Shown here one piece after another: positions 19,560 to 31,118 of a stretch of 64,000 nt of DNA (positions within the stretch are counted from its first letter, which is position 1; each line of letters starts with the position of its first letter). The notes below the pieces were generated by a model. That model had not been told where the DNA came from, did not search any database, and saw only the letters and a list, made by a program, of their open reading frames with translations. The position numbers and the translations under genes are program-made. The stretch is from Bacteroidota bacterium (GTDB taxonomy: Bacteria; Bacteroidota; Bacteroidia; Bacteroidales; NBLH01): assembly GCA_025361565.1 (NCBI GenBank), contig JANYKN010000081.1, forward strand, positions 22,939 to 86,938, given 5' to 3'.

Positions 19560-19919
19560 CTAAAATTTTAATCCGTTTTCCCTAGCTGCCTCTGCTAATG
19601 ATTTTATACGCCCATGATATAGATAACCGCCTCTATCAAATACAACACTATTGATTCCTGCTTCAACAGCTTTGCTTGCTATAAGTTTTCCAACCAATGC
19701 AGCTTGATCTTTTTTAGTTATTTCTGTCTTCTCAGAAATATCTTTAACTAATGATGATGCTGCTAGCAAAGTAACTTTATTTACGTCATCGATTATCTGA
19801 ACGAATATATTTTTGTTACTACGATAAACAGACATTCTAGGCTTCTCTTCAGTTCCAGAGATTTTTTTTCTGATTCCTAGTTTAATCTTATTTCTTCTTT
19901 CTTGTTTAGCTAAAGCCAT
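19560..19919 (-). CDS. rplR: 50S ribosomal protein L18
   Basis: 119-aa uL18 that binds 5S rRNA: basic N terminus ([20 protein letters not shown]), [13 protein letters not shown] motif ([20 protein letters not shown]) and the C-terminal [20 protein letters not shown]. Confidence 0.97.
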   Translation of the reverse strand: MALAKQERRNKIKLGIRKKISGTEEKPRMSVYRSNKNIFVQIIDDVNKVTLLAASSLVKDISEKTEITKKDQAALVGKLIASKAVEAGINSVVFDRGGYLYHGRIKSLAEAARENGLKF

Positions 19920-19938
19920 AATGTATTATTTTTACATA

Positions 19939-20496
19939 TTAACTACCTGCAGCGGCTTTCCCAGCTTTCCTGCGTAATTGTTCGTCAACAAACTTAATAC
20001 CCTTTCCTTTGTAAGGCTCAGGTTTTCTAAATGATCTAATTTTTGCTGCTACGTGTCCCAATAATTGCTTATCCGCACTCCTTAAAGTGATAATTGGATT
20101 TGCACGTCGCTCCGTCAATGTTTCAACTTTTACTTCGATAGGTAATTCTAAATAAATAACATGTGAAAAACCTACTGAAAGTTCTAATACTTGACCTGTT
20201 GCAGCAGCCCTATATCCTACTCCTACTAATTCCTGCTTAAGTTCAAAGCCTTTTGAAACACCAACAATCATATTGTTCACAAGTGAACGATACAGTCCAT
20301 GCATGGCTTTATGCCTTTTTTGTTCTGTTGGACGCTCCAATGTAATGCTATTGTCCTCAATATTAACTTTAATATCTGTATCAATTTTCTGATTTAATTC
20401 GCCCAAGGGACCTTTGGCCTGTAAAACATTGTCTTTGGTTATGCTCACCTTAACCCCCTGCGGAATTTCTATTGGTAATTTTCCTATTCGTGACAT
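19939..20496 (-). CDS. rplF: 50S ribosomal protein L6
   Basis: 185-aa uL6 with two similar domains. It begins MSRIGKLPIEIPQGV and has the C-terminal signature PEPYKGKGIKFVDEQLRRKA. It lies at the base of the L7/L12 stalk, near the factor-binding site. Confidence 0.97.
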   Translation of the reverse strand: MSRIGKLPIEIPQGVKVSITKDNVLQAKGPLGELNQKIDTDIKVNIEDNSITLERPTEQKRHKAMHGLYRSLVNNMIVGVSKGFELKQELVGVGYRAAATGQVLELSVGFSHVIYLELPIEVKVETLTERRANPIITLRSADKQLLGHVAAKIRSFRKPEPYKGKGIKFVDEQLRRKAGKAAAGS

Positions 20497-20508
20497 TCCT
20501 ATAACATA

Positions 20509-20904
20509 TTAATATACATAACACATAATTTCACCGCCAACTTTAAGGTCTAATGCTTCTTTATTAGTCATTAATCCTTTTGATGTTGATAAAATTGCAA
20601 TTCCCAATCCATTAAGTATTCGAGGTAGTTCATCAGCACCGGCATACTTGCGCAATCCAGGTTTACTTACTCTTTCTATCTTTTTAATAGCCGGCACTTT
20701 GCTTTTAGGATGGTATTTTAAAGCAATTTTAATAACGCCCTGCTTTTCATCATCAACAAATTTATAACTAAGAATATATCCTTTGTTATGTAAAATTTTT
20801 GTCATTTCCTTCTTTATATTTGAACCAGGTATCTCAACAACTTTGTGCCCAGCCATAACTCCATTTCTAATCCGAGTAAGATAATCTGCAATAGGATCTG
20901 TCAT
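20509..20904 (-). CDS. rpsH: 30S ribosomal protein S8
   Basis: 131-aa uS8: DPIADYLTRIRNGVMAGHK at the N terminus and the signature GIAILSTSKGLMTNKEA with GGEIMCYVY at the end. It binds the central domain of 16S rRNA; in E. coli it represses the spc operon by binding its mRNA, which cannot be judged here. Confidence 0.97.
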   Translation of the reverse strand: MTDPIADYLTRIRNGVMAGHKVVEIPGSNIKKEMTKILHNKGYILSYKFVDDEKQGVIKIALKYHPKSKVPAIKKIERVSKPGLRKYAGADELPRILNGLGIAILSTSKGLMTNKEALDLKVGGEIMCYVY

Positions 20905-20922
20905 TTCTTTTCTATTTTATTA

Positions 20923-21192
20923 TTACCAACTTGCTTTTTTAACACCAGGTATTAAACCATAAGCAGCCATTTCACGAAATTGAATTCTGCTAATTCCAAA
21001 TTGCCTGATGTATCCTTTTGGACGACCTGTTAGTTTGCATCTGTTATGTAAACGAACAGGAGATGCATTTTTTGGCAATTTTTGCAAACCTATGTAATCA
21101 CCTTCAGCTTTTAATTTAGCCCTTTTCTCAGCAAATCTATCAACTAATTTTTGCCTTTTAACCTCACGGGCTTTTAATGATTCTTTTGCCAT
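20923..21192 (-). CDS. rpsN: 30S ribosomal protein S14 (zinc-independent)
   Basis: 89-aa uS14 of the long, C-minus type: only one Cys ([20 protein letters not shown]), so it lacks the CxxC...CxxC zinc site of the 61-aa form. It ends [11 protein letters not shown], as usual. It lies 4 nt after rplE. Confidence 0.97.
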   Translation of the reverse strand: MAKESLKAREVKRQKLVDRFAEKRAKLKAEGDYIGLQKLPKNASPVRLHNRCKLTGRPKGYIRQFGISRIQFREMAAYGLIPGVKKASW

Positions 21193-21196
21193 ACTA

Positions 21197-21751
21197 TTAT
21201 TTGTTTACATTTTTAAACGGAATTCCAAATTCTTTCAATAATGCTAAACCTTCTTCATCAGATTTTGCAGAAGTGACAAAAGTAATATTCATTCCAAGCA
21301 TTTTACTAACTTGATCAATATTTATTTCTGGAAAAATGATTTGTTCAAGAACACCCATCGTGTAATTGCCTTTTCCGTCAAATTTATCACTCACACCACG
21401 AAAATCTCTAATCCTTGGAATAGATACAGAAATTAATCTTTCAAGGAACTCATACATCCTTTCGCGACGAAGTGTAACTTTAACACCAATTGGCATCTTT
21501 TTTCTCAATTTAAAATTGGAAATGTCTTTCTTAGACAATGTAGCAACAGCCTTTTGTCCAGTTATATCAGTCACTTCTTTAAGTGCGATATCCAACAATT
21601 TTTTGTCTGCAACAGCGGCTCCCACACCTTGGTTAATTACTATCTTCTCCAATTTGGGTACCTGCATGATGCTCTTATATCCAAACTCTTTCTGCAAATT
21701 TGGTATAATTTCTTCAGTATATTTCTTTTTAAGATTAGGCGTGTAGTCCAT
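21197..21751 (-). CDS. rplE: 50S ribosomal protein L5
   Basis: 184-aa uL5, which binds 5S rRNA and the P-site t[42 protein letters not shown], and [19 protein letters not shown]. Its start overlaps the rplX stop by 1 nt. Confidence 0.97.
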   Translation of the reverse strand: MDYTPNLKKKYTEEIIPNLQKEFGYKSIMQVPKLEKIVINQGVGAAVADKKLLDIALKEVTDITGQKAVATLSKKDISNFKLRKKMPIGVKVTLRRERMYEFLERLISVSIPRIRDFRGVSDKFDGKGNYTMGVLEQIIFPEINIDQVSKMLGMNITFVTSAKSDEEGLALLKEFGIPFKNVNK

Positions 21752-22074
21752 TACTTAATCTCCTCATTTGTTTTTTTAGAATATCGCACTAATTTGTTTT
21801 CAGCATTTTTTCTTCTTCCAATCCTAGTTGCAACTCCTTTTGTAGGATCAACCAGCATTAAATTTGAAATATGAATAGGGGCTTCTTTTTTCACAATTCC
21901 ACCTTGTGTATTGGTTGAATTTGGTTTTGTATGACGAGAAACCATATTTACTCCTTCAACCAAGGCTTTACTTTTTTCACGGTCAATTTCTAAAACCCTG
22001 CCTTTTTGGTTTTTGTAATCACCTGCGTTTACAATAACCATATCGCCTTTTTTTATATGTAATTTCTTTTGCAT
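21751..22074 (-). CDS. rplX: 50S ribosomal protein L24
   Basis: 107-aa uL24 with a KOW motif ([20 protein letters not shown]) and [12 protein letters not shown]. It starts 50S assembly at the 5' end of 23S rRNA. The C terminus runs to a charged tail (KKTNEEIK). Confidence 0.97.
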   Translation of the reverse strand: MQKKLHIKKGDMVIVNAGDYKNQKGRVLEIDREKSKALVEGVNMVSRHTKPNSTNTQGGIVKKEAPIHISNLMLVDPTKGVATRIGRRKNAENKLVRYSKKTNEEIK

Positions 22075-22093
22075 AGGAATAATATTTTCTTAT

Positions 22094-22459
22094 TTATAGA
22101 ACCTCAGGCGCTAGTGAAACAATTTTCATATACTTGCTGCGCAGTTCACGGGCAACTGGACCAAAAATTCTAGTACCACGCATTTCGCCAGCATTGTTTA
22201 ACAAAACAACAGCGTTGTCGTCAAAACGGATATATGAACCATCAGGTCTTCTTATTTCTTTTTTTGTTCTTACTATAACAGCTTTAGAAACCGAACCTTT
22301 TTTAACTTCACTAGAAGGAATAGCACTTTTTATTGATACCACAACATTATCACCTACTCGTGCGTAACGTTTTTTTGTTCCTCCTAAAACTCGAATGACC
22401 AATACTTCTTTAGCGCCACTATTATCAGCAACTGCTAATCTTGATTCTTGTTGTACCAT
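22094..22459 (-). CDS. rplN: 50S ribosomal protein L14
   Basis: 121-aa uL14: [50 protein letters not shown]. The length is close to the usual 122 aa. It lies at the 30S-50S interface. Confidence 0.97.
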   Translation of the reverse strand: MVQQESRLAVADNSGAKEVLVIRVLGGTKKRYARVGDNVVVSIKSAIPSSEVKKGSVSKAVIVRTKKEIRRPDGSYIRFDDNAVVLLNNAGEMRGTRIFGPVARELRSKYMKIVSLAPEVL

Positions 22460-22461
22460 AA

Positions 22462-22719
22462 TTATTTAGCCTTTTCAATAATTTCGACAAGTCGCCAACT
22501 TTTATTTTTGCTTAAATGTCGGGTTTCCATTATTTTAACAAAATCCCCAATATTGCAAATATTTTGCTCGTCGTGTGCCATGAATTTTTTGCTTTTATTG
22601 ATAAATTTTCCATAAATTGGATGCTTTACCTTTCTGTTCACAAGAACAACAATGGACTTCTCCATTTTGTTACTTACTACCAATCCTGTACGTTCTTTAC
22701 GTAAATTTCTATTTTCCAT
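22462..22719 (-). CDS. rpsQ: 30S ribosomal protein S17
   Basis: 85-aa uS17, an OB-fold protein: [40 protein letters not shown], and [20 protein letters not shown]. It binds the 5' domain of 16S rRNA. Confidence 0.97.
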   Translation of the reverse strand: MENRNLRKERTGLVVSNKMEKSIVVLVNRKVKHPIYGKFINKSKKFMAHDEQNICNIGDFVKIMETRHLSKNKSWRLVEIIEKAK

Positions 22720-22732
22720 GATCTATCCGTAA

Positions 22733-22933
22733 CTATACTTTATTTTCTAATACCCTTTTTCGCATTTCGGTTTTTAACCGTGCGACCAGTTTCCTGGATT
22801 CACCAATTTTATTCGGGTTATCGAGTGGTGAAATAGTATGATTAAGCTTCATTTTAATCAATAATGCTTTTTCATCTTCGACTTTCTCAATTAACTCTTT
22901 TGTGGTTAATTCTTTTATTTCAGAATTTTTCAT
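22733..22933 (-). CDS. rpmC: 50S ribosomal protein L29
   Basis: 66-aa uL29, two helices in a hairpin: [20 protein letters not shown] and ESRKLVARLKTEMRKR. Its start overlaps the rplP stop by 1 nt. It is next to the tunnel exit and helps bind SRP and trigger factor. Confidence 0.95.
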   Translation of the reverse strand: MKNSEIKELTTKELIEKVEDEKALLIKMKLNHTISPLDNPNKIGESRKLVARLKTEMRKRVLENKV

Positions 22934-23367
22934 TATTCACCAATTAAAGATTCATCAAAATCATGACGTACTATAAACTTTGTAGTGATTGGCAATTTTT
23001 GAGCTGCCAACCTTAATGCTTCTTTCGCAACTTGATAAGAAACTCCTTCCGCTTCAAACAATATTCTTCCGGGTGTAACTCTGGCAACCCATAATTCAGG
23101 TGCACCTTTACCTTTACCCATCCTAACCTCTGCAGGTTTTTTAGTAACCGGCTTATCAGGGAAAATACGAATCCATATTTGTCCTTCCCTTTTCATATGA
23201 CGAGTAACAGCCTGTCGAGCAGCTTCAATCTGTCTAGCAGTTATCCATGTAGTCTCTAAAGCTTTAATTCCAAATGAACCGAATGCCAATTGATTACCTC
23301 TTTGAGCATTGCCTTTCATCCGCCCTTTCTGCTGTTTCCTAAATTTTGTCTTCTTTGGTTGTAACAT
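22933..23367 (-). CDS. rplP: 50S ribosomal protein L16
   Basis: 144-aa uL16: [40 protein letters not shown] and [20 protein letters not shown]. It helps place tRNA in the A site. Confidence 0.97.
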   Translation of the reverse strand: MLQPKKTKFRKQQKGRMKGNAQRGNQLAFGSFGIKALETTWITARQIEAARQAVTRHMKREGQIWIRIFPDKPVTKKPAEVRMGKGKGAPELWVARVTPGRILFEAEGVSYQVAKEALRLAAQKLPITTKFIVRHDFDESLIGE

Positions 23368-23388
23368 AACGCGCTAAAAATTTAAAAT

Positions 23389-24084
23389 CTATTTCCTACG
23401 TTTCTTAAAGGTTTTTTGTCTTGGGTTTTTAGCTCCAAAATTTGGAGACAAATCTCTTTTTCCAAAAACTTCCCCTTTAAAAATCCAAACTTTAATTCCG
23501 ATTAGGCCAACCTTTGTATGAGCTTCGGATAAACTGTAATCAATATCTGCCCTAAAAGTATGTAGAGGAATCCGACCTTCTTTATATTTTTCGGATCTTG
23601 CCATTTCTGCTCCATTTAACCTGCCAGAAATCAAAACTTTGATTCCTTCTGCTCCCATTCTCATAGTGGAAGCGATTGACATTTTTATTGCTCTTCTATA
23701 AGCAATGTTGCCTTCAACCTGACGAGCTATATTAGCTCCAACCAGCACTGCATCAAGTTCAGGTCTTTTTATTTCAAAGATATTGATTTGGACTTCCTTT
23801 TTGGTAATTTTCTTCAACTCTTCTTTCAGTTTGTCAACTTCCTGACCACTTTTCCCAATAATGATTCCTGGTCTAGAGGTATGAACTGTAACTGTGATAA
23901 GTTTCAAGGTACGCTCAATAACTATTTTTGAAACATTTGCTTTAGATAGACGAACATTTAAATAATTTCTTATTTTACTGTCTTCGACTAATTTATTGGC
24001 GTATTTATTTCCACCAAACCAGTTAGAATCCCAACCTTTTATGATTCCTAACCTATTGCTTATCGGATTTACCTTTTGTCCCAT
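23389..24084 (-). CDS. rpsC: 30S ribosomal protein S3
   Basis: 231-aa uS3: start [14 protein letters not shown], a KH domain ([20 protein letters not shown]), and the C-terminal domain with [20 protein letters not shown]. It forms the mRNA entry tunnel and has helicase activity in E. coli. It directly abuts rplV (0 nt gap). Confidence 0.97.
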   Translation of the reverse strand: MGQKVNPISNRLGIIKGWDSNWFGGNKYANKLVEDSKIRNYLNVRLSKANVSKIVIERTLKLITVTVHTSRPGIIIGKSGQEVDKLKEELKKITKKEVQINIFEIKRPELDAVLVGANIARQVEGNIAYRRAIKMSIASTMRMGAEGIKVLISGRLNGAEMARSEKYKEGRIPLHTFRADIDYSLSEAHTKVGLIGIKVWIFKGEVFGKRDLSPNFGAKNPRQKTFKKRRK

Positions 24085-24489
24085 CTACTCTGAAATTTGT
24101 TTGCTTTCTAAAATAATAGTAACATGATTTGACCTTTTGCGAATTCGATGTGCCCTTCCTTGTGGCGCTGGTCTTAATCTTTTCAACATTCTACCAGAAT
24201 CTACAAAAACTTCTTTTACAAAAAGATTTGCATCTTCCATTCGAACTCCTTCATTCTTGATCTGCCAGTTAGAAATTGCCGAAAGAAGTAATTTTTCCAA
24301 TTTCCTGGAGGCTTCTTTGGGGCTAAATTTAAGCAGATCAAGTGCACGCTTAACGCCAACACCTCGTACTAAATCTGCAACTAATCGCATTTTCCTAGGT
24401 GATGTTGGACAATTTCTTAAAGCTGCGCTATATTTGGTCTTTTTAGCTTCTTTTATTGCTTCTGCCCGGTTATGTTTTCTTGCTCCCAT
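24085..24489 (-). CDS. rplV: 50S ribosomal protein L22
   Basis: 134-aa uL22: [20 protein letters not shown] and the tunnel loop region [20 protein letters not shown], where macrolide-resistance changes arise in other species. It has an N-terminal extension of about 20 basic residues. Confidence 0.97.
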   Translation of the reverse strand: MGARKHNRAEAIKEAKKTKYSAALRNCPTSPRKMRLVADLVRGVGVKRALDLLKFSPKEASRKLEKLLLSAISNWQIKNEGVRMEDANLFVKEVFVDSGRMLKRLRPAPQGRAHRIRKRSNHVTIILESKQISE

Positions 24490-24520
24490 TTTATATTTTG
24501 TTATCTTTTGGAATCTTTAA

Positions 24521-24790
24521 TTAACGCTTCTTATTTCCTGCATGTCCCCTAAATATCCTTGTGGGAGCAAATTCGCCTAATTTATGGCCAACCATGTTCT
24601 CTGTAACATATACGGGAATAAATTTATTTCCATTATGAACAGCGATTGTGTGTCCTACAAAATCTGGAGAAATCATCGAAGTCCTTGACCAAGTTTTTAT
24701 CACTGATTTTTTTCCTGCTTCGTTCATTGCAAGAACTTTTTTCTCAAGCTTATAACTTATAAATGGACCTTTTTTCAGTGAACGACTCAT
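24521..24790 (-). CDS. rpsS: 30S ribosomal protein S19
   Basis: 89-aa uS19: [40 protein letters not shown], and [20 protein letters not shown]. It is in the 30S head and pairs with S13. Confidence 0.97.
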   Translation of the reverse strand: MSRSLKKGPFISYKLEKKVLAMNEAGKKSVIKTWSRTSMISPDFVGHTIAVHNGNKFIPVYVTENMVGHKLGEFAPTRIFRGHAGNKKR

Positions 24791-24808
24791 ATTTCTAGAT
24801 ATAAAGTA

Positions 24809-25633
24809 TTATTTCTTTCTTTTTTCAACAATATATTTATTCGATGTTTTCTTCTTAGCCCTGGTTTTAAATCCTTTAGCTAATAAACCTTTTCTTGACC
24901 TAGGGTGTCCACCGGTTGCACGGCCTTCACCACCACCCATTGGATGGTCAACAGGGTTCATGGCAACACCACGTACTCTTGGACGACGGCCTAACCATCT
25001 ACTTCTACCAGCTTTACCAGATTTTTCTAGAGCATGATCAGAATTCGAAACAGAACCTATGGTCGCTTTACAAGTTACCAGAATCATTCTGGATTCTCCT
25101 GAAGGCATCTTAATAATTGCATACTTACCATCCCTTGAAGTTAACTGGGCATAGGTTCCTGCACTTCTAGCAATAACTGCTCCGCCGTTTGGTTGCATTT
25201 CAATATTGTGAACAACCGTTCCAAGTGGAATATCAGAAAGATATAATGTATTGCCAATTTCCGGTGCAATCCCTTTACCTGAATTCAATTCTTGGCCAAC
25301 TTTTAAACCATTAGGAGAAATGATGTATCTTTTCTCCCCATCGGCATAAACAACCAATGCAATTCTTGCAGATCTGTTTGGATCGTACTCTATTGTTTTA
25401 ACTATTGCAGGAATTCCTTCTTTATCCCTAGCAAAATCAACCATTCTGTATTTTCTTTTATGACCACCACCGATATTTCTAACAGTCATTTTACCTGTAT
25501 CATTTCTACCGCCAGTGCGTTTTCTAGTTTGCAATAACGATTTTTCAGGTATGTTGGTGGTTATATCATCAAAATTACTTATGATTTTCCCTCTTTGTCC
25601 CGGAGTTGTCGGATTAATTTTTCGTACAGCCAT
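24809..25633 (-). CDS. rplB: 50S ribosomal protein L2
   Basis: 274-aa uL2, next to the peptidyl-transferase centre. The OB and SH3-like domains are full length, and the C terminus has [20 protein letters not shown], which includes the conserved His of family function. It lies 5 nt after rplW. Confidence 0.98.
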   Translation of the reverse strand: MAVRKINPTTPGQRGKIISNFDDITTNIPEKSLLQTRKRTGGRNDTGKMTVRNIGGGHKRKYRMVDFARDKEGIPAIVKTIEYDPNRSARIALVVYADGEKRYIISPNGLKVGQELNSGKGIAPEIGNTLYLSDIPLGTVVHNIEMQPNGGAVIARSAGTYAQLTSRDGKYAIIKMPSGESRMILVTCKATIGSVSNSDHALEKSGKAGRSRWLGRRPRVRGVAMNPVDHPMGGGEGRATGGHPRSRKGLLAKGFKTRAKKKTSNKYIVEKRKK

Positions 25634-25638
25634 TTTTC

Positions 25639-25929
25639 TTAAATATTGCTATAAAAATCTATTGTATCCCCTTGAATCAAGGTAATAACTGCTTTTTTAA
25701 AGGCATTTTCCGATCCATGAACTATACCAGTTTTGGTATATCTCGATTTGGTTTTTCCAGAATAGCGCATTGTATTTACAGATTCTACAGATACGTTATA
25801 CAAACTCTCTACAGCTTTTTTAATCTGTATTTTATTTGCATCTTTTGCGACTATGAAGCCAAAACAATTAAGTTTTTCGCTCTGCGCCGTCATTTTTTCA
25901 GTGATAATGGGCCTCAATAAAATTTCCAT
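25639..25929 (-). CDS. rplW: 50S ribosomal protein L23
   Basis: 96-aa uL23: [20 protein letters not shown] and [18 protein letters not shown]. It is the main docking site for SRP and trigger factor at the tunnel exit. It lies 2 nt after rplD. Confidence 0.95.
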   Translation of the reverse strand: MEILLRPIITEKMTAQSEKLNCFGFIVAKDANKIQIKKAVESLYNVSVESVNTMRYSGKTKSRYTKTGIVHGSENAFKKAVITLIQGDTIDFYSNI

Positions 25930-25931
25930 TT

Positions 25932-26555
25932 CTAAAATGTTTTTTCTAGAGCATCAATTGAGCTTTCGGCAAAGATTAATGCTTTGGCGTTAATGATGTC
26001 ATAAGTTGTTAATTCTGAAATTGTTACAGTCTTAGATCCCTGTAAATTTCTGGATGACAAATATATGTTTTTATTTGCTTCCCCTAAAACTAAAAGTGAT
26101 TTTTTATCTCCTAATTTAAGATTATTTTTAATCTCCTGATACTGTTTAGTTTGAGGAGTTTCAAAATTGAAATCTTCGATAATAAATACTTCTTCAGATA
26201 AAGCTTTGTATGTTAATGCAGATTTTCTGGCAACCAATTTTAGCTTTTTATTCAATTTAAAGCTATAATCTTTTGGTCTAGGACCAAAAACACGTCCACC
26301 ACCTCTAAATATAGGATTTTTTATACTTCCAAACCTTGCAGAACCTGTTCCTTTTTGTTTCTTCAACTTTCTGGTACTACCAGCAATTTCAGCCCGTTCC
26401 TTCGATTTATGGGTACCTTGTCTGTTATTTGCCATGAATTGTTTAACATCCAAATAAATAGCATGATCATTCGGTTCTACCCCAAAAATTGAATCGTTCA
26501 GATTAACTTGTCGGCCAGTATCTTCTCCTTTGATATTATATACTTTCAGTTCCAT
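25932..26555 (-). CDS. rplD: 50S ribosomal protein L4
   Basis: 207-aa uL4: [20 protein letters not shown] followed by [20 protein letters not shown], the extended loop that lines the exit tunnel, and a globular Rossmann-like body. The start overlaps the rplC stop by 1 nt. In E. coli L4 regulates the S10 operon; no leader is evident here. Confidence 0.97.
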   Translation of the reverse strand: MELKVYNIKGEDTGRQVNLNDSIFGVEPNDHAIYLDVKQFMANNRQGTHKSKERAEIAGSTRKLKKQKGTGSARFGSIKNPIFRGGGRVFGPRPKDYSFKLNKKLKLVARKSALTYKALSEEVFIIEDFNFETPQTKQYQEIKNNLKLGDKKSLLVLGEANKNIYLSSRNLQGSKTVTISELTTYDIINAKALIFAESSIDALEKTF

Positions 26556-27172
26556 TATTTCTCAACAATTAAATATGAACCTTTTGGTCCCGGAACGGAA
26601 CCTTTAACCACTAATAAATTGTTTTCAGTAATTATCTTCATTACTTTTAGGTTGATAACCTTTATTTTGTCACCACCTGTTCTACCAGCCATTCTTATTC
26701 CTTTGAAAACTCTTGAAGGATAAGATGAAGCACCAAGTGAACCAGGAGCTCTCAACCTGTTATGTTGACCATGAGTTGCACCACCAACGCCAGCAAAACC
26801 ATGTCTTTTAACAACACCCTGAAAACCTTTACCTTTACTTACTCCACTAATATCTAAAAAAAGATCATCATTGAAATAATCAACTGTAAGTACATCACCA
26901 ATTTTCCAATCCTTAATAAAACCTTTAAGTTCTATCACTTTGTTTTTAGGTGTTGTATTTGCTTTTTTAAAGTGCCCTAACTCAGCTTTAGTTGTATGCT
27001 TTTCTTTTTTTTCATCGAATGCAAGCTGTATTGCATTATAACCGTCATTTTCAATTGTTTTGATTTGGGTTATTATACAAGGACCTACTTCGATTACAGT
27101 GCATGGAATGTTTTTTCCCTCGGCACTGAATACGGATGTCATTCCGACTTTTTTTCCTATTAAACCTGGCAT
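26555..27172 (-). CDS. rplC: 50S ribosomal protein L3
   Basis: 205-aa uL3: [20 protein letters not shown], and the central loop [20 protein letters not shown] that reaches the peptidyl-transferase centre, with [20 protein letters not shown]. The length is usual for bacteria. Confidence 0.97.
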   Translation of the reverse strand: MPGLIGKKVGMTSVFSAEGKNIPCTVIEVGPCIITQIKTIENDGYNAIQLAFDEKKEKHTTKAELGHFKKANTTPKNKVIELKGFIKDWKIGDVLTVDYFNDDLFLDISGVSKGKGFQGVVKRHGFAGVGGATHGQHNRLRAPGSLGASSYPSRVFKGIRMAGRTGGDKIKVINLKVMKIITENNLLVVKGSVPGPKGSYLIVEK

Positions 27173-27191
27173 CTTGAGATTAATTTAAACC

Positions 27192-27497
27192 TTATACTTT
27201 TATTTCAACTTCTACACCACTAGGCAACTCTAATTTCATCAAAGCATCAATCGTTTTTGGTGTTGAACTATAAATATCGATTAACCGTTTAAACGATGAA
27301 AGTTGAAATTGTTCACGTGCTTTTTTGTTTACGAAAGGAGATCTTAACACTGTAAAAACCCTGCGATGTGTTGGCAATGGAATTGGCCCACTGACAACTG
27401 CGCCTGTTGCTTTTACTGTTTTCACAATTTTTTCAGCTGAATTATCTACTAAATTGTGATCGTAAGATTTCAATTTTATTCGAATCTTCTGACTCAT
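27192..27497 (-). CDS. rpsJ: 30S ribosomal protein S10 (NusE)
   Basis: 101-aa uS10: [20 protein letters not shown] and [20 protein letters not shown]. It acts in the 30S head and, as NusE, in transcription antitermination. It follows fusA by 11 nt with no tuf gene between them. Confidence 0.97.
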   Translation of the reverse strand: MSQKIRIKLKSYDHNLVDNSAEKIVKTVKATGAVVSGPIPLPTHRRVFTVLRSPFVNKKAREQFQLSSFKRLIDIYSSTPKTIDALMKLELPSGVEVEIKV

Positions 27498-27508
27498 AAG
27501 ATTATTTA

Positions 27509-29611
27509 TTATTCTGTTTTACCGATATTTTTAGCAATAACCTCTTTTGCAATACTCTCTGGCACTGGTGCATAATGTGAGAACTCCATTGTTGAAGTAG
27601 CCCGTCCAGATGAAAGCGTTCTTAAAACTGTAACATATCCAAATTTCTCTGACAATGGTACTTTAGCCTTTATAACCCTTGCATTTCCTTTAGATTCCAT
27701 GCCCAGTATTTGGCCTCGACGTTTGTTAAAGTCAGAAATTATATCACCCATATATTCTTCCGGAGTTACTACCTCATCAGCCATAATTGGCTCTAGCAAT
27801 ACAGGCTTGGCTTTTGCAGCAGCATGTCTAAATGCAAGCTTAGCTGCTAATTCGAAAGATAATTGATCAGAATCGACTGCGTGGTAAGAACCATCCAACA
27901 GCGTTACCTTCAAACTATCAACTGGATATCCGGCAAGTGGACCATTTGATAATGCTTCTTTGAAACCTTTTTCAATTGGAGCAATATATTCTCTTGGAAT
28001 ATTTCCACCTTTAATCTCATCAATAAATTGTAAACCAACATGTCCTTCATCTGCAGGTTCGATACGAACACTTATATCTGCAAATTTTCCACGGCCACCA
28101 GTTTGCTTTTTAAATACTTCCCTATGTGTAACAATTCCTGTAATAGCTTCTTTATATGCCACTTGTGGAGCACCTTGGTTACATTCTACTTTAAATTCAC
28201 GCTTTAATCTATCAAGTAATATTTCCAGGTGAAGTTCTCCCATACCACTAATAATAGTTTGTCCAGTAGCATCATCTGTTTTTATTTTAAAAGTCGGATC
28301 TTCTTCTGCTAACTTATACAATGCTGTACCGAGTTTATCCAAATCTGCCTGAGTTTTTGGCTCAATTGCTACCCCAATAACTGGTTCTGGGAATGTCATT
28401 GACTCAAGTATAATTTGCTTATCTTCAGTACACAAAGTATCGCCTGTGCGTATATCTTTAAAACCAACTGCTGAACAAATATCCCCTGCATGGATTTCAT
28501 CCTTAGGGTTTTGTTTGTTTGCATGCATTTGATATAATCTCGAAATCCGTTCTTTCTTTCTTGTTCTTGGATTGTAAACATACGAACCAGATTGAAGAAC
28601 ACCTGAATATACTCTTATATAAGCCAGACGCCCTACGTAAGGATCTGTTGCTATTTTAAAAGCTAAAGCCGACAAAGGTTCATTATCCGAAGGTTGTCTA
28701 ACAACTTGTACTTCATCTTTAGGATTAAAACCTTCAATTCCCTCAATATCTAAAGGGCTAGGAAGTAATCCAACAACAGCATCGAGTAATCTTTGAACAC
28801 CTTTATTTTTAAACGCAGAACCACAAAGAACTGGAACAATTTTCATATCAATAACAGCCTTCCTTGTAACTGCCATAAACTCTTCGACAGTAATTGATTC
28901 TCTATCCTCAAAAAATCTTTCAAGAAAATGATCATCAGATTCAGCAACTGCTTCAACTAATTTTTCGCGCCACTCTTCTACAGTGTCAACTAAATCAGCA
29001 GGAATTTCAGTATATTCATATCGCATTCCTATTTCAGCATCCTCTTTCCAAACAATTGCTTTTCTTTCAATTAGATCAACCAATCCAATAAAGTTTTCTT
29101 CAGCACCTATTGGTATTTGAAGTGGAACAGGATTAGCACCTAATTTTTCTTTAATTTCTGATACAACTTTGAAAAAATCAGCCCCATTTCTGTCCATTTT
29201 ATTGATAAATGCCATACGTGGAACTTTGTACTTATCCGCTTGACGCCAAACAGTTTCGCTTTGAGGTTCAACACCGCCAACTGCACAAAAAACTGCAACT
29301 GCACCATCTAAAACTCTCAATGAACGTTCTACTTCAACAGTAAAGTCAACGTGTCCTGGAGTATCAATAATATTAACTTTATATTCGTCTTCTTTGTATT
29401 TCCAAAATGTTGTTGTTGCTGCGGCAGTTATTGTAATTCCCCGCTCCTGCTCCTGAATCATCCAATCCATTGTAGCAGCACCATCATGTACCTCTCCAAG
29501 CTTGTGGGTAACACCAGTATAGAAAAGTATTCTCTCGGTTAATGTCGTTTTACCGGCATCAATGTGAGCCATTATCCCAATATTTCTTGTATAATTTAAA
29601 TCCCTTGCCAT
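27509..29611 (-). CDS. fusA: Elongation factor G, canonical
   Basis: A 700-aa GTPase that drives tRNA-mRNA translocation and ribosome recycling with RRF. All G motifs are intact: G1 AHIDAGKTT, switch I ERGITI, G3 DTPGHVDF with the catalytic His, and G4 NKMD. Domains II-V are complete (domain [17 protein letters not shown]; domain [20 protein letters not shown]). It is cotranscribed with rpsG (18 nt) and rpsJ. It contrasts with the degenerate EF-G2 at 31190. Confidence 0.98.
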   Translation of the reverse strand: MARDLNYTRNIGIMAHIDAGKTTLTERILFYTGVTHKLGEVHDGAATMDWMIQEQERGITITAAATTTFWKYKEDEYKVNIIDTPGHVDFTVEVERSLRVLDGAVAVFCAVGGVEPQSETVWRQADKYKVPRMAFINKMDRNGADFFKVVSEIKEKLGANPVPLQIPIGAEENFIGLVDLIERKAIVWKEDAEIGMRYEYTEIPADLVDTVEEWREKLVEAVAESDDHFLERFFEDRESITVEEFMAVTRKAVIDMKIVPVLCGSAFKNKGVQRLLDAVVGLLPSPLDIEGIEGFNPKDEVQVVRQPSDNEPLSALAFKIATDPYVGRLAYIRVYSGVLQSGSYVYNPRTRKKERISRLYQMHANKQNPKDEIHAGDICSAVGFKDIRTGDTLCTEDKQIILESMTFPEPVIGVAIEPKTQADLDKLGTALYKLAEEDPTFKIKTDDATGQTIISGMGELHLEILLDRLKREFKVECNQGAPQVAYKEAITGIVTHREVFKKQTGGRGKFADISVRIEPADEGHVGLQFIDEIKGGNIPREYIAPIEKGFKEALSNGPLAGYPVDSLKVTLLDGSYHAVDSDQLSFELAAKLAFRHAAAKAKPVLLEPIMADEVVTPEEYMGDIISDFNKRRGQILGMESKGNARVIKAKVPLSEKFGYVTVLRTLSSGRATSTMEFSHYAPVPESIAKEVIAKNIGKTE

Positions 29612-29629
29612 TTTTCTTATCTCTCTCTT

Positions 29630-30106
29630 CTAGAATTTAAAGAATGCAAATGCTTTATTGGCCTCTGCCATTCTGTGCATATCTTCTTTTTTCTTGAAGG
29701 CACCGCCTTCTTCATTATATGCAGCTAAAATTTCAGCTGCCAATTTTTCACCCATGGATTTTCCACTACGTTTACGAGCGAATGTAACCATGTTTTTAAT
29801 ACTAATGGAAACTTTTCTTTCTGCTCTTATTTCCATAGGAACTTGGAATGTCGCACCACCTACACGGCGACTTTTAACTTCAACCATTGGTGTGATATTT
29901 TCTAAAGCTTTTTTCCAAATATCTAATGGGCTTTTATCAATGTTGGCAGACTTCTCTTTTACAATGTCCAAAGCACTGTAAAAAATATTATATGAAGTAT
30001 TCTTTTTACCTGAAATCATTAAATCATTAACAAACCTGGTAACCAGTGTATCTGTAAATTTAGGATCCGGTAATAAAATCCGCTTTTTTGGTTTTCTTTT
30101 TCTCAT
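29630..30106 (-). CDS. rpsG: 30S ribosomal protein S7
   Basis: 158-aa uS7: [39 protein letters not shown] and a C-terminal helix for tRNA contact at the E site. It starts assembly of the 30S head. Confidence 0.97.
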   Translation of the reverse strand: MRKRKPKKRILLPDPKFTDTLVTRFVNDLMISGKKNTSYNIFYSALDIVKEKSANIDKSPLDIWKKALENITPMVEVKSRRVGGATFQVPMEIRAERKVSISIKNMVTFARKRSGKSMGEKLAAEILAAYNEEGGAFKKKEDMHRMAEANKAFAFFKF

Positions 30107-30131
30107 TTTATTTCTAACCTAACGATTTTAA

Positions 30132-30512
30132 CTACTTTTTATCTTTTGGCCTTTTTGTACCGTATTTTGAACGTCTTTGTGTTCTTCCTTCAACACCTGA
30201 AGTATCAAGAGCACCTCTAATAATGTGATATCTCACACCTGGTAAATCTTTAACACGACCACCCCTAATAAGTACAATCGAGTGCTCCTGTAAATTATGT
30301 CCTTCTCCGGGTATGTAAGCATTTACTTCTTTTCCATTTGTTAACCTTACTCTTGCAACCTTGCGCATTGCGGAGTTTGGCTTCTTAGGAGTAGTAGTGT
30401 ATACCCTAACACACACACCTCTTCGTTGAGGACAATTATCTAAGGCTGGAGCTTTACTTTTTTCTACTATTTTTGCTCTTCCTATTCTTACTAATTGCTG
30501 AATTGTAGGCAT
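30132..30512 (-). CDS. rpsL: 30S ribosomal protein S12
   Basis: 126-aa uS12: first gene of the cluster. [19 protein letters not shown] and [20 protein letters not shown] are present. Lys is found at position 43 (TTPKKPNSA), the residue changed in many streptomycin-resistant mutants, so this allele looks wild type. The Asp in VKDLPG is the usual site of beta-methylthiolation. The promoter lies 45-74 nt upstream. Confidence 0.98.
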   Translation of the reverse strand: MPTIQQLVRIGRAKIVEKSKAPALDNCPQRRGVCVRVYTTTPKKPNSAMRKVARVRLTNGKEVNAYIPGEGHNLQEHSIVLIRGGRVKDLPGVRYHIIRGALDTSGVEGRTQRRSKYGTKRPKDKK

Positions 30513-30556
30513 AAAGACTATATAATTTGTTGTTTTAATTTGTTAAAATTGGTCTG

Positions 30557-30586
30557 CAAAGGTAAAAGATATTTTCTTTAATACAA
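30557..30586 (-). promoter_or_regulatory. Promoter of the rpsL ribosomal operon
   Basis: On the minus strand this reads TTG-N19-TACCTTTG, an exact match to the Bacteroidota -33/-7 pattern. The -7 box ends 44 nt upstream of the rpsL ATG, leaving a short leader of about 35-40 nt. Confidence 0.85.
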
Positions 30587-31088
30587 TAGCAACAAAAAAG
30601 ATTTTACAATGAATTTGCTTGATTATCAAATTGCTTTTTTTTATAATATTATATATCAGTTATTTATACTGTCATTTAATTGATTTTTTTTTTTAATCTT
30701 CGGCAATAAAAGTTCATTTTCTCAGATTTAAGATCTTATTAAATCAACGAATTTATTAGCTTATAAGTTTATGTATAAGCGTATTGGCATACAATTTTTC
30801 TATTTATTTATAAATGATATCTTTTCTTAAGACTTGTTATGATTTGTCCTATAATCAATCAAATAAAATAACTTGTTATAAATTATTTGCATTCATATTA
30901 AGAAAAGTATGTTATAGAATATCTAAAATTGAGAAATAATCAACAGAAACAATAGATAATCTATTGATATACAATTATTAATATTATATAATTTTTAACT
31001 AAATCTAGAAAATTCAATTATTTAAAAAAATGAGAAAACGGTTCTGAACGATGAATTAAAAAGATTTTCAGAACACTTAAAGAAGAAG
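30587..31088. other. Long AT-rich divergent spacer between rpsL and EF-G2
   Basis: About 500 nt with no coding-like frame and no hairpin I would call. It is bounded by two outward-facing promoters (30557-30586 minus and 31089-31118 plus), so most of it is upstream of both. Confidence 0.5.
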
Positions 31089-31118
31089 TTGGATGTATGT
31101 AAAATTTTATTAATTTTG
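31089..31118 (+). promoter_or_regulatory. Promoter of the EF-G2 gene
   Basis: TTG (31089-31091), exactly 19 nt, then TAATTTTG (31111-31118), a full match to TTG-N19-TAnnTTTG. The start codon is 71 nt further on, and AAGGA lies 8-12 nt before it, one of the few Shine-Dalgarno-like sites in the window. Confidence 0.8.
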
